Origin: Phycisphaerae bacterium
Lineage (GTDB): Bacteria; Planctomycetota; Phycisphaerae; Phycisphaerales; UBA1924
Assembly: GCA_016794925.1 (NCBI GenBank)
Contig: JAEUIW010000002.1
Location: forward strand, 248,001 to 312,000
Direction of reading: 5' to 3'
DNA: 64,000 nt
Below the pieces are notes generated by a model. The model searched no databases and was not told the origin of the DNA. It saw only the letters and a list, made by a program, of their open reading frames with translations. Position numbers and translations under genes: made by a program. Below, piece after piece: positions 1 to 9,129 of the stretch (its first letter is position 1; each line of letters opens with the position of its first letter).

Positions 1-869
1 GCCCGCTCGGCGCCCGCGGAGAGTTCGTGGGCCTCCGCAGCGAACCGCTCGCTCTCGGCCCGGGCCTCGCGCACGAGCGACTCGAGGTCGCCGGTCAGGG
101 CGTCGAACGCGGATGCGACGCGGCCCGCCTCGTCGGCGCGGTCCATGTTGAGCCGCGGCGGGCGGTCGCGAACGTCCCGCTCGATGTGGTCCGCGAGGGT
201 CTCGATCGGCGTCGCCACGCCGTTGACGACAAAGACCGACAGGCCCGTCGTCAGAACTGCGATGCCGATCACGAACAGCGTGAAGGCGGTGAGCACGAAG
301 GCGAATGATCCCTCGGCCCCGCGACGGGCGTTCGCCACCATCGCGGCCGCGTTCGTGATGGCGTGGTCGAGCGCGTTCCGATGCCGCCGTCCGAGTTCCG
401 CCAGCGGACCGACCGCGATCGCTCGAGCTTCGTCCGGCACACCCTCGCGAAGGGCAGGGAGGAGACCGAACTCGGCGAGCCGGAAGAACTCAACGGAAAT
501 GTCCCGCGCGAGTTCAATTCGCGCACGCTGGTCGCGGCCCGTGATCGGATCGCCTGCCTCGGTTGAATGCAGGTCGCGGGAATTGACTCGGAGCTGCGCC
601 AGCCGAGCGGATAAACGAGCGGTCGCGTCGGCGCTCGCGTCGTCCAGCGTGTCGCGCACGGCGAGTTCGGCCTCCGCAACGGCGGCGCGGCATGCGGGGA
701 GGCGGGCGACCAGCTCGGCCGCTCGATCCGCATCGGCCCGCCCGGGCCCGCCAATACTCACGGCCTCGATCGTGCGGTACGCGGCGGCACCCACGGCGAT
801 GATCGCGACGAGCGTCACGCCGATGAGCAAGTGGAGCTTGGCGCGGATGCGCAGGCTGCTGAACGACAT
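1..869 (-). CDS. HAMP-domain membrane protein, probable methyl-accepting chemotaxis protein (3' end outside window)
   Basis: The minus strand is open from the ATG at 869 to the window edge, giving 289 residues without a stop. The protein begins with a short basic segment and a membrane helix (about residues 11-30). A helical extracytoplasmic part of about 155 residues follows, then a second membrane helix (about 188-214) that leads straight into a HAMP-like segment (PIETLADHIERD, then a DEAGRVASAFD helix). The last visible part is Ala/Glu-rich coiled coil. This TM-sensor-TM-HAMP-coiled-coil order is that of chemoreceptors and is in keeping with the flagellar genes of this window. The diagnostic signalling tip is not included, so a histidine kinase or cyclase with the same front end cannot be excluded. 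Confidence 0.62.
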   Translation of the reverse strand, partial: MSFSSLRIRAKLHLLIGVTLVAIIAVGAAAYRTIEAVSIGGPGRADADRAAELVARLPACRAAVAEAELAVRDTLDDASADATARLSARLAQLRVNSRDLHSTEAGDPITGRDQRARIELARDISVEFFRLAEFGLLPALREGVPDEARAIAVGPLAELGRRHRNALDHAITNAAAMVANARRGAEGSFAFVLTAFTLFVIGIAVLTTGLSVFVVNGVATPIETLADHIERDVRDRPPRLNMDRADEAGRVASAFDALTGDLESLVREARAESERFAAEAHELSAGAER

Positions 870-1083
870 GCCGTTGACCTCGCACACCGTGCAACTCCGC
901 GCGATCCGCCCGCACGAGCCCGCGGCTGTTCATTGGATCGGTCGGCCCCAATGACCGCTTCAGCCCCGCCCGTGCCGGGGGCCGCAATGGCGTGATCCGC
1001 AGCCGGATAATCCGCTGCGGACGTGCACGAGGCGGCGTACAACCCCGACGCAATCGGAATCGATGCGGCGCCTACGTTGCGGT

Positions 1084-2193
1084 TCATTGACTCCGCGCGG
1101 TGGTTGAAGGCCGACGTTCCCAGCTCCAGCGGAGCGCAGGATCCAGCGGCGTGACCTGCGCGCGACTCATCAGTTCCTGCGCGAGGCGGTCCATCTCCAG
1201 CCGTTCCTGTCGCCTGCGCACCTCCTCGCGGATATCGCCCTCGACCGCCGGGAGCGTCACACCCGAAGGTGGGAGCCTCTGCTCCAGCAGCGCCAGGGCA
1301 TAGCCGCGGTCCAGCGCGATGACGGGCGTGATCGCGCCGACCGCCGTGCGCTCCAGCACGGAGCGGAGCGACGACGGGTAGGACGGATCGACAGGGCTCA
1401 GGGCCTCGATCTGCCCGCCCCGCACCGCGGAAGGGTCTTTCGAGACGCCGCGTGCGAGTTCCGCGAAGCGTGCCGCCAACTCGGCGCCGGACAGCCCGTT
1501 GAGCGCCTCGGCCGCGTGGGTCGCGTCGCGCTCGTTCTCGGTGGTGATGATCCGGATCACGAATCGCTCCCCGTGCCGGATGCGATAGACCTGCTCGATG
1601 AGCGGCTCTGGGATGGCCACGCGCTCCCGGATCAACGCCCGCAGCAAGGCGCTGCGCCGCAGCAGCGCGGAGAACCGCGCCTCGCCCAGCCCCCGAGTCC
1701 GCCGCAACTCGCCGACCAGTTCGGCGGCCTGCGACTCGGCGGCGGCCGCGTTCCGCCCCAGCGACTGGCGCAGCAACTGCTCTTCGCGGCGGGCATCGGC
1801 ATCCGAAACGCTCACGCCCCGGCGGACGGCTTCCTCGGAAAGAGCGAGATCGAGCGCGAGCTCCTCGACGATGATCCCACCGCCGTACTCCAGCAACGCC
1901 GCGCGGAGCGCCTCGCAAGTGACAGGTTGTCCACCCACGAGCGCAACCGGAGTATCGGTTCGACGGGCGGATCCCGAGCCAGAGGTGCCCGCCCCACCGC
2001 CGCGGACTTCTTCCTCCGCGCGCCGCAGCCCGCGCTCAGGCAAGGGGGTCTCGCGCGCCCCGTCGGTTTCGGCCCAGCCGAGTCGGCCCCGGTCGGCGGC
2101 GGTCCCGGTGGATGCGGTACAACCGCACAGCAGCGCCAACGCGATGCTCACGCTCGCCGCGACCTCAGCCCGCAGCCAATGTTTGGAATTCAT
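1084..2193 (-). CDS. PpiC/parvulin-type peptidyl-prolyl isomerase lipoprotein
   Basis: Product of 369 residues with an N-terminal lipoprotein-like signal: hydrophobic stretch IALALLCG followed by Cys25. The Cys at -2 makes the lipobox slightly unusual. Residues about 70-215 are a helical SurA/PrsA-like chaperone part. Residues about 220-330 fit a PpiC rotamase: the ERFVIRIITTE strand, an Ala-rich helix ending LAARFAELARGVSKDPS, a GGQIEALSP turn and a final GYALALLEQR strand. Known PpiC lipoproteins assist folding of exported proteins at the outer face of the inner membrane or in the periplasm. It stands alone between the HAMP protein and the divergent prepilin pair. Family assignment is good; the substrate is unknown. 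Confidence 0.72.
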   Translation of the reverse strand: MNSKHWLRAEVAASVSIALALLCGCTASTGTAADRGRLGWAETDGARETPLPERGLRRAEEEVRGGGAGTSGSGSARRTDTPVALVGGQPVTCEALRAALLEYGGGIIVEELALDLALSEEAVRRGVSVSDADARREEQLLRQSLGRNAAAAESQAAELVGELRRTRGLGEARFSALLRRSALLRALIRERVAIPEPLIEQVYRIRHGERFVIRIITTENERDATHAAEALNGLSGAELAARFAELARGVSKDPSAVRGGQIEALSPVDPSYPSSLRSVLERTAVGAITPVIALDRGYALALLEQRLPPSGVTLPAVEGDIREEVRRRQERLEMDRLAQELMSRAQVTPLDPALRWSWERRPSTTARSQ

Positions 2194-2436
2194 GGGGGAT
2201 CATGAGGTGACGACCGGGAGGGTGTCAACTCTGTGGGTCATACCGCACGGGTTGCGAACCTCGCCCGGGGCAGACGCTGCAACCAGTCCGCCCCATGCCG
2301 CGTATAGCCGATACGATCCTTGGTAGTCGTGCGCAACCGCTTAACCCGGGACCAATCGCCTCTTCGCCCAGTCTCCGGACACTCGTTCGGGACCAACGAC
2401 CTGAACCGGGCCAGACAGCACGATGGAGAATTGCCC

Positions 2437-3441
2437 ATGACCGCTCGCCGGCGCGCGTTTACGTTGATCGAACTTTTGGTGGTGATCTCGATCGTGGCCC
2501 TGCTGGTGGGCATCCTGCTGCCGACTCTGGCGGAGGCGCGCCGGACCGCGCGCATGTCCGCAGCGCTGTCGAATGTCAAGCAATTCGGACTTGCCGCGCA
2601 GGCATACGGGGCTGATTTTCAGGATCGGTGGTGGAACTTCTCCTGGAGAAAGGGATCTGCGCTCTCAGAATGGAGTGAGCTCAACGGAGCGGGAAACGAC
2701 TTGCAAGCTGCTGCTAACCAAGCGGTCGATATCATTCGCAGACGCGCGGCATGGCCGGATTTTCCCGTGCAGAATGGCTGGATCCCGCACATCTTGTATT
2801 CGCACCTGACGGTGATGGACTACATGGAGGCGCGCCTGCCCTCACAGGTGGCGGTCGATCCGGCCGACAAACTGCGGTACCTTTGGCAAGAGGACCCGAG
2901 GAACGCCAAGGCTAAGTTCGGTCTCCCATCGGAGCGTTGGGTGTTCAGTGCCAGTTATACGGCGGCTCCGGCAACGTACTGCCCCGATCAGGAAACTTCG
3001 GGGTATCTGCGGCAGGCGAGCAACGGCGCCTTCTGGAGCTACAACTATGTATCCGGCGGCGACACTTACCGCTTGGGGTTGCGCAAGCTCTCCGACACGC
3101 GATTCCCGGATAAGAAGGTTGCGCTCTTCGATGAGTACATGCGACACTTTGGCAACAAACCAGCATTTTTTACTCATCCGAGCTCTCGCCTGCCGTTGGG
3201 CTTTTCAGACGGCAGCGCCTCGGTCAGGCTTACTCCTGACGCCAACAAGGGTGGGTATTACCTTGCGGACGGCGGTACACGTCAAGCGCCGATCAATTTC
3301 ACGGGCGAGGATCTCAAGCTTGACGATTTTCCCTGGCCCGACAACCAGCCCAAGATTCAGCCCGGGCGGTATCGATGGACGCTGGGAGGCTTGAGAGGCG
3401 TGGATTTCGGTGGGACGGACGCGTATCAAAGCCCGTGGTGA
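2437..3441 (+). CDS. Prepilin-like protein with N-terminal methylation motif, copy 1
   Basis: Product of 334 residues. The start at 2437 is chosen because GGAG lies 8 bases upstream and the prepilin signal follows at once: MTARRR then [11 protein letters not shown]. The residue before the cleavage point is Ala, not the usual Gly. A hydrophobic helix (residues 8-28) runs into EARRTAR. The remainder is a soluble domain with many Trp and Tyr, an [13 protein letters not shown] segment resembling the H-Xn-DG motif of planctomycete DUF1559-type proteins, and a conserved tail [14 protein letters not shown]. It is clearly paralogous to the next gene. Such proteins are processed by a prepilin peptidase and belong to type IV pilus or type II secretion-like fibres or surface structures. 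Codon use is visibly less GC-rich than in copy 2. Confidence 0.8.
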   Translation: MTARRRAFTLIELLVVISIVALLVGILLPTLAEARRTARMSAALSNVKQFGLAAQAYGADFQDRWWNFSWRKGSALSEWSELNGAGNDLQAAANQAVDIIRRRAAWPDFPVQNGWIPHILYSHLTVMDYMEARLPSQVAVDPADKLRYLWQEDPRNAKAKFGLPSERWVFSASYTAAPATYCPDQETSGYLRQASNGAFWSYNYVSGGDTYRLGLRKLSDTRFPDKKVALFDEYMRHFGNKPAFFTHPSSRLPLGFSDGSASVRLTPDANKGGYYLADGGTRQAPINFTGEDLKLDDFPWPDNQPKIQPGRYRWTLGGLRGVDFGGTDAYQSPW

Positions 3442-3538
3442 GACCAAGCTCTCCCACAAAATGGTGGTGCTACTTACCCGGAATCAAATTGTATCCATTC
3501 CCGCAATCTGGACCGAATCCGGCAAATTTTGACAGGAA

Positions 3539-3567
3539 TTGGAAAGTCGCGCGAAATGCAGTAGACT
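3539..3567 (+). promoter_or_regulatory. Putative sigma-70-type promoter of second prepilin-like gene
   Basis: TTGGAA (3539-3544), a 17-base spacer and TAGACT (3562-3567) match the -35 and -10 consensus at four of six positions each. They lie about 75 bases before the ATG at 3642, in an AT-richer gap. A strong ribosome site (AAGGAGA) precedes that ATG. The promoter suggests copy 2 can be expressed independently of copy 1. Confidence 0.45.
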
Positions 3568-3641
3568 CGTGACATACGCCCCATATCCGGCCGCGCCCGC
3601 GTTCTGCGGATGACACGTCAAGCGGCCAAGGAGAATCGAGC

Positions 3642-4667
3642 ATGAAGGTCAACGCGTTGTGGTTCGTCAAGCGGAGGCAAGGGTTCACCCTGATCGAGTT
3701 GCTGGTTGTGATCGCGATCGTGGCGCTGCTGGTCGGGATCCTGCTCCCGACGCTCGCGGACGCCCGTCGGACGGCGCGCCTGAGCGTGGCGATGAACAAC
3801 CAGAAGCAACACGGCATCGGGGCCCAGTCGTACTCGGCCGACTTCCAGGACCGCATGTGGGGCTTCTCGTGGAGGAAGGGCGAGCAGAAATCGACCTTCT
3901 CCGATCTGAACGGCGCGCCGGACGACCTGACCGCGGCCCACTATCAGGCCGTGGACATCATCCGCCGCCGCTCGACGTGGGGCGACTTCCCGACCCAGGG
4001 CGCGTGGATCCCTCACGTGCTGTACAGCCACCTTTCGCTCCTTGACTACATGGAGGCCAAGCTACCGACCCCGATTGTGGTGGACCCAGCGGACAAGGTT
4101 CGCTTGTTGTGGCATCAGGAGCAGCCGTGGGACGCGGTGAAGAAGTTCAACCTGCCCAACGAGCGCTGGCCGTTCAGTTCCAGCTACGTGCTCGGCCCGC
4201 GGTTCTACTCGCCGGACCAGGAGTCCGGCGGCGGCTACCTGCGTCAAGCGGGGTCGTTCAACACGTTCAACTACGTGCAATCGGATTCCTACCGACTCGG
4301 GCTTCGCCGCCTGAGCGACATCCGGTTCCCTGACAGAAAGGTCATGATCCAGGATAACTTCGGCCGCCACTTCGGCAAGGCCACGATCTTCTACACGCAC
4401 CCGTCGGTCCGCATGCCGATGATGTTCTCGGATGCGTCGGTGTCGGTCCGATTGACGAACGACGCCAACCTTGGCGGATACTGGCTCTCGACCGGCGCAG
4501 CGGCCAAGGCGCCCGTGAATTACACCAATGAGAACTCCAACGTGGGTGACACCCCCTGGCCCGATGGCAGCGCCAAGAGCCGCCCCGGACTGATGCGGTG
4601 GACCCTGCAGGGGCTTCGCGGCGTGGATTACGGCGGCTCGGACGTCATGAAATCGCCCTGGCCGTAA
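3642..4667 (+). CDS. Prepilin-like protein with N-terminal methylation motif, copy 2
   Basis: Product of 341 residues, starting [21 protein letters not shown], with a canonical Gly before the predicted prepilin peptidase site and Glu at position 5 of the mature protein. The hydrophobic helix continues to DARRTAR. The C-terminal domain shares with copy 1 the blocks [14 protein letters not shown], DYMEAxLP, VDPADK, PDQE, RLGLRxLSD and the final GLRGVD. Where copy 1 has SDG in the H-Xn-DG-like segment, this copy has SDA. The pair arose by tandem duplication. A well-formed intrinsic terminator follows 35 bases after the stop, so the pair is a self-contained transcription unit. Exact role (pseudopilin, minor pilin or surface protein) is unknown. 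Confidence 0.82.
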   Translation: MKVNALWFVKRRQGFTLIELLVVIAIVALLVGILLPTLADARRTARLSVAMNNQKQHGIGAQSYSADFQDRMWGFSWRKGEQKSTFSDLNGAPDDLTAAHYQAVDIIRRRSTWGDFPTQGAWIPHVLYSHLSLLDYMEAKLPTPIVVDPADKVRLLWHQEQPWDAVKKFNLPNERWPFSSSYVLGPRFYSPDQESGGGYLRQAGSFNTFNYVQSDSYRLGLRRLSDIRFPDRKVMIQDNFGRHFGKATIFYTHPSVRMPMMFSDASVSVRLTNDANLGGYWLSTGAAAKAPVNYTNENSNVGDTPWPDGSAKSRPGLMRWTLQGLRGVDYGGSDVMKSPWP

Positions 4668-4702
4668 GCCATCAGATCGTCGTCAATCTCTCGCATGTTC
4701 GA

Positions 4703-4732
4703 GAGCCCGGGCGTTGGCCCGGGCTCTTTTTT
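4703..4732 (+). terminator. Intrinsic terminator after the prepilin pair
   Basis: A perfect 10-bp GC-rich stem (4703-4712 with 4717-4726) with a GTTG loop is followed by six T residues (4727-4732). It lies just past the stop of the second prepilin-like gene and just before the 3' end of the convergent recJ. Confidence 0.9.
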
Positions 4733-4772
4733 CATCAGGTGGATCCCCGCCGCGGCCAAGCCTGGCTGGGTA

Positions 4773-6521
4773 TCACGCCGGCCCGGCATCGACCAGTTCG
4801 ACATGGACGCTTGCGCGGCCACCCCAGGTGGAGATCTTGGGCCCGACGACAAGGTCCATGCGGGCGCCGGCGTGCAGCTCCTCGCGGCGCGGGGCCCAGT
4901 TCCACGCCACCACCCGGACGGTGCTCTGTCCCTGTCGGGCGAAAAATGACAGGTGGGCGCCGGTCGCGCCCAACGCCCGAGGCGGCCCTTGAACCGCCAC
5001 GCCGCGAAGGAGGGTGCGAATCTCTGGGTTGCCTCGGCCGCAGGGCTCCATGCGCTGCAGGTCCCGGAGGCTGTCGATGGAGAGCTCGTCGAGGTTCGCT
5101 TCGCAATCCACGACCACCTCGGGCGTGAGCTGATCAACGCTGAGCCGGGCGGTGGCGTCGGCTGTGAACGCCTCGGCGAAGGCGTCAAGTCGGTCGGCGC
5201 GGAGAGCGAGACCGGCGGCCATGTCGTGCCCGCCGAAGCGATCGAGGTACTCCGATGCTCGCTCCAGCGCGGCGTGAAGATTGAATCCCTCGATTGAACG
5301 CCCGGATCCGTGGCAGACGGAACCCGTCCGTTGAAGCAGGATGGTCGGTCTGTGGTACCGCTCCACCAGGCGGGAGCAGACGATCCCGATCACACCGGCG
5401 TGCCAGTCGGAGTGGGCCAGGACGATGGCGCGGCGGTCGTCCGCGGTCATTCCGGCGCGCCGGGCCTGCTCATCCGCCTGCTCCGTGATCCGTGACTCGA
5501 CGCCGCGTCGGTCGTTGTTCAGACGGGTCAGTTCCTCGGCGATCACGCGGGCCCGATCCCCGGTGGCCACGGTCAGGAGTTCGACGGCCTCGCGCGCGTG
5601 GCCGAGGCGGCCGCAAGCGTTCAGACGCGGGGCGAGGCGGAATCCGACGTCCCATGTGCCGACTTTCTCACCGGCCAGCCCCGAAGCCTCGATGAGCGCC
5701 CGCAGACCCTCGATGGGTGTGTGGCGGAGGCGTTCGAGGCCGAACCGCGCGAGAACGCGATTCTCGCCGACCAACGGGACCACATCCGCGATGGCACCCA
5801 ATGCCGCGGGGGCGAGCATCTCGATGAGACAGGTTCTCAATTCCGCACGGACCCGCTGTCCGCCGGCATCGAGCGTCGCCAACCGCCAGGCAAGTTTGTA
5901 CGCGACTCCGGCGCCGGAGAGGTCTGGGAACGGGTATGCCGAGTCGTGCCGACGAGGATGGACCACGGCGAACGCTGGGGGAAGGTCCAACGCGGAACCA
6001 GGCGGATTGTGGTGGTCGGTGATGATGAGATCGAGGCCGAGCTCGCGGGCACGGCGGGCGGGCTCGTGCGCGGTGACGCCGCAGTCCACCGAGACCACGA
6101 GACCGCGCTCGCCGGACGCGCGGAGTTCCTCGGCAATGGACTCGATTGCCGTGGTGTTGAGGCCGTACCCCTCTTCGAGGCGGTGCGGCACATAGGATCG
6201 GACGTCGGCGTCGGGCGCGATGGCGCGGAGCACATGGTAGAGAATGGCGGTCGCCGTGATGCCATCGACGTCGTAGTCACCGTAAATCACGATTCGCTCG
6301 CCGGATCGGGCGGCGTGGAAAATCCGCTCCGCGGCACGATCGAGGTCCGGAATCAGCGACGGGTCGTGGAGCTGCGTCAGGCGCGGATCAAGAAATACGC
6401 TCGCGTCGATCGGGTCGCCTAGACCACGGGCGGCGAGCACCCGTTCGAGGAGCGAGGACGACCCTTTGACGCCGGAATCTTGCCCGCCGCGCATCCGCCA
6501 ACGCTTGGTGAGGCCGCGCAT
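4773..6521 (-). CDS. recJ: Single-stranded-DNA-specific exonuclease RecJ
   Basis: Product of 582 residues with the complete RecJ plan. The DHH phosphoesterase motifs are DYDVDG (residues 82-87), SVDCG (about 144-148) and DHH (169-171). The DHHA1 domain follows, with the GxIGIVCSRLVER-like helix and the GGHDMAAG motif, then the C-terminal OB-type domain ending near IRTLLRG and beyond. RecJ degrades single-stranded DNA 5' to 3' in recombination and repair and needs divalent metal bound by the DHH Asp and His residues; all are present. It is transcribed alone, convergent with the prepilin pair and divergent from the adenosyltransferase gene. Length is normal for the family. Confidence 0.95.
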   Translation of the reverse strand: MRGLTKRWRMRGGQDSGVKGSSSLLERVLAARGLGDPIDASVFLDPRLTQLHDPSLIPDLDRAAERIFHAARSGERIVIYGDYDVDGITATAILYHVLRAIAPDADVRSYVPHRLEEGYGLNTTAIESIAEELRASGERGLVVSVDCGVTAHEPARRARELGLDLIITDHHNPPGSALDLPPAFAVVHPRRHDSAYPFPDLSGAGVAYKLAWRLATLDAGGQRVRAELRTCLIEMLAPAALGAIADVVPLVGENRVLARFGLERLRHTPIEGLRALIEASGLAGEKVGTWDVGFRLAPRLNACGRLGHAREAVELLTVATGDRARVIAEELTRLNNDRRGVESRITEQADEQARRAGMTADDRRAIVLAHSDWHAGVIGIVCSRLVERYHRPTILLQRTGSVCHGSGRSIEGFNLHAALERASEYLDRFGGHDMAAGLALRADRLDAFAEAFTADATARLSVDQLTPEVVVDCEANLDELSIDSLRDLQRMEPCGRGNPEIRTLLRGVAVQGPPRALGATGAHLSFFARQGQSTVRVVAWNWAPRREELHAGARMDLVVGPKISTWGGRASVHVELVDAGPA

Positions 6522-6734
6522 TGCTGAGCGTAGGGCGCGGCATCGAACGTGCTCTCAGCCCGAGTTGCGCGACCTCCTTCCCTCGCACTCCCTTCCCCCA
6601 CCGCGATAGACTCACCCTTGTTCACTCGACGATTCCACTCTCACCGCCTTGCCCCAACACGGCCGTCACAACCTGATCGCTGCGCGCGTCCGTTACGGAT
6701 TCTCTGAAGCCAAGCGACAGCGCCGGAACCCCAC

Positions 6735-7337
6735 GTGGTCAAGCTCAATCGCATCTACACGAAGACAGGAGACTCGGGCATAACCGGTCTGGGCAACGGC
6801 GCACGCGTGTCCAAGACGGATCCGAGGGTGGAGTCGTACGGGGAGGTGGACGAGGCGAACGCGGCGCTGGGCCTGTGTGTTGCGGCGGCTCAGGCCGAGA
6901 TCGCGGGTTCGCCTGGTGCGACTCTCGGGGAGTTGCTGGCATCGATCCGTCACGATCTGTTTGACGTTGGGGCGGACCTGTGCTGCCCGATCGAGCCCGG
7001 AGAGGCGCCGCACTCGCGCCTGCGCGTGTCGAGCGCCCAGACACTGCGACTGGAACGGGAGATCGACCGGTGGAACCACGACCTGCCCCCCCTGACCAGC
7101 TTCGTGCTGCCCGGGGGTTCGGGGTTGGCGGCGCACCTGCACCTGGCCCGAACGGTGGTGCGACGAGCGGAGCGGCGGGTGGTGGCGCTGCTGTCGTCCG
7201 AGACGGCCCGCACCAACGCGGAGGTGCTCCGGTACCTGAACCGCCTGAGTGATCTTCTGTTTGTGCTCTCACGGGTCGCCAACGGGGGCGGGGCGGGCGA
7301 CGTGCTTTGGATCCCCGGCGCGAACCGAACGAAGTGA
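6735..7337 (+). CDS. pduO: Cob(I)alamin adenosyltransferase, PduO type
   Basis: Product of 200 residues from a GTG start, opening with IYTKTGDSG, the conserved ATP-binding N-terminus of PduO-type adenosyltransferases. Further family signatures are ESYGEVDEANAALG, the RLEREIDRW helix, the F-V-L-P-GG-S-G turn, and RTVVRRAERRVVAL followed by LNRLSDLLFVLSR near the end. The enzyme transfers the 5'-deoxyadenosyl group of ATP to cob(I)alamin, making the cofactor of B12-dependent mutases or reductases. A B12-domain protein is encoded at 47550. The downstream phosphatase gene starts 28 bases after this stop on the same strand. No cobalamin riboswitch was recognised in the 213 bases upstream. Confidence 0.9.
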   Translation: MVKLNRIYTKTGDSGITGLGNGARVSKTDPRVESYGEVDEANAALGLCVAAAQAEIAGSPGATLGELLASIRHDLFDVGADLCCPIEPGEAPHSRLRVSSAQTLRLEREIDRWNHDLPPLTSFVLPGGSGLAAHLHLARTVVRRAERRVVALLSSETARTNAEVLRYLNRLSDLLFVLSRVANGGGAGDVLWIPGANRTK

Positions 7338-7365
7338 GCATGGATTTCCCGAGGGACAATTCCGC

Positions 7366-9129
7366 GTGACCAGCTCCACATTCACGACAGAATTCGGGCA
7401 CGAATTGGAGGTGGAGCGACACCAGTGGCTGCGCCGGCGATTCCTTTGGTACGCGGGTGTGATGATCCTGTTGACCTCGGCGTGGTTGCTGATATGGGGT
7501 GCCGGGTTGGCGGCGATACGCGCGGGCAACCGAACCCTCGGCACGGAGGTGCTCGAACTCGACACCCAGAGCCTGTCGATCATCGAGGGCGGGGCGACGA
7601 TCGCGCTGGGACTCGTCTCCCTGGCGATGTACATCTGGGCGTTCGTCCACGTGTACCGGAAGTCGGTCGGGGGGCCCGGGCTCAACCGCCTCGCAGTTCG
7701 CCTGCTGGTTGCCGCCGGGGTGCTGAGCCTGATCACGCTCGTCGTCTCGGCCGAGGTTCGGGCGAACTTGGCGGCACGCCCGCAGCCCGCCCAACGGCGG
7801 GAGGATTCGCCGGTGGGCATGGCGGGCACCGGACCCGTTGCCGCCGAACTCGCGACTGACAAAGCAACCCTGAATGGAACGGGCGATGCTTCACGGCCGG
7901 TCGAGTATGGCGCGATGCCCGAAGTCCGCTCTCGGTCTCGATCCGATGATGCGGGAGGGCCCCTCGATCCTCTGGCGATGGCGTCCGCCAACGAACGTGC
8001 CCGAAGCGCCCGGACGAGCACAATCATCGGTGCGGGGCTGTGGCAGATCTTCGCGTACCACTTCTTCGCGTGCCTGTTCTTCCCGTGGACGCCGCGCGAG
8101 TCGGCTCGCCCGCTCATGCCGCTGCTGGGACTCAACGCGTTGGTGATCGTGGCGTACATTGCGCTGGGAGTGAGCCTGACCGCGGGGTTGGTGTCGATCG
8201 CGCTCTCGCCGCTGGTGGGCGTCCCGGGCGCGGCGATCTGCTGGTGGCGGCACAGCGTGTTCCGCGACCGGTTCACGAATCAGATGCTCCGGGGGCGCTA
8301 CCTCGAGGTGCGGCGTGAGCTGGTCGACGCGCGGCGGATCCACGAGTCGCTCTTCCCCCGCCCGCTGACCGAGGGGGCGTTCCGTTTCGACTACGTGTAC
8401 CGACCGATGCGCCAGATCGGCGGCGACTATCTGTTCGGTCGCGTCACGGGAGAGGCGAATTCGGGCGCGCACGCATTCAACCTGGTGCTGATGGACGTCA
8501 CGGGGCACGGCATCGCCGCGGCGCTGACGGTGAACCGGCTGTACGGCGAGCTGGAGCGCCTGTATGCGGAGCGGCCCGACGCGTCTCCGGGCGAGATCCT
8601 GCGGTCGCTCAACCGGTACATCCACTTGACGCTTGCTTCGCACTCGCTGTACGTGACCGCGTTGTGCGTGCGCGTGAACCTCGAACGGGACACGCTGGAC
8701 TACGCGAGCGGGGGCCACCCGCCGGCGTTCCTGCTCGGCGTGGACGGCTCGATCGAGGAACTCGCCTCGACGGCGCTGGTGCTGGGCGCGGCCGCGGACG
8801 AAGATTTCGAGAACGAGGAACAGACCCGCACGTTTCGCAAAGGAGACACGCTGCTGGCGTACACGGACGGCGTGATCGAGGCCCGCAACGCGCAGGGGCG
8901 CATGATCCGGGTCGAGGGCCTGTCCTCGATGCTCGCGACGCTCGTCCGACGCGGCGGTCACCACCGCACCGGGCCGCTGCTCCGGCATGTGCTGGAGATG
9001 GTTGACGGCCATCAATTCGGCCCGCAGACCGACGACGTGCTGGTTGTCGAACTGGCGCGGGGCGTCGCGACGACGGAGCCCTCGCGGCCGAACTTGACCG
9101 GCCCGCGGACAAAGGGAGTTCGCGCGTGA
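7366..9129 (+). CDS. Membrane-anchored PP2C/SpoIIE-type serine phosphatase (RsbU-like)
   Basis: Product of about 587 residues. GTG 7366 is chosen because GAGGGA lies 9 bases upstream; the open frame extends back to 7249 but would overlap the adenosyltransferase. Three hydrophobic helices (about 29-49, 74-96, 107-128) are followed by a variable polar stretch and further membrane helices. The C-terminal 240 residues are the phosphatase: an ARRIHESLFPRP linker helix, QIGGDYLF and MDVTGHGIAAALT carrying metal-binding Asp residues, ASGGHPPAFLL, and YTDGVIEARN near the end. SpoIIE/RsbU phosphatases usually dephosphorylate anti-anti-sigma factors. No such partner is adjacent, so the target is unknown. 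Its stop overlaps the argC start (GTGA). Confidence 0.82.
   Translation: MTSSTFTTEFGHELEVERHQWLRRRFLWYAGVMILLTSAWLLIWGAGLAAIRAGNRTLGTEVLELDTQSLSIIEGGATIALGLVSLAMYIWAFVHVYRKSVGGPGLNRLAVRLLVAAGVLSLITLVVSAEVRANLAARPQPAQRREDSPVGMAGTGPVAAELATDKATLNGTGDASRPVEYGAMPEVRSRSRSDDAGGPLDPLAMASANERARSARTSTIIGAGLWQIFAYHFFACLFFPWTPRESARPLMPLLGLNALVIVAYIALGVSLTAGLVSIALSPLVGVPGAAICWWRHSVFRDRFTNQMLRGRYLEVRRELVDARRIHESLFPRPLTEGAFRFDYVYRPMRQIGGDYLFGRVTGEANSGAHAFNLVLMDVTGHGIAAALTVNRLYGELERLYAERPDASPGEILRSLNRYIHLTLASHSLYVTALCVRVNLERDTLDYASGGHPPAFLLGVDGSIEELASTALVLGAAADEDFENEEQTRTFRKGDTLLAYTDGVIEARNAQGRMIRVEGLSSMLATLVRRGGHHRTGPLLRHVLEMVDGHQFGPQTDDVLVVELARGVATTEPSRPNLTGPRTKGVRA

Noticed and set aside
815-1087. Small frame starting in the PpiC stop codon (ATGA overlap) and running into the HAMP-protein start
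   Set aside because: Composition is Ala/Ser/Arg-rich without pattern and it overlaps the start of the HAMP protein by 55 bases.
3529-3534. TTGACA as -35 box for the second prepilin gene
   Set aside because: No acceptable -10 box lies 16-18 bases downstream; TTGGAA ten bases later has a 17-base spacer to TAGACT.
6522-6734. Cobalamin riboswitch before the adenosyltransferase gene
   Set aside because: No B12-box-like conserved sequence or plausible long leader structure was seen.
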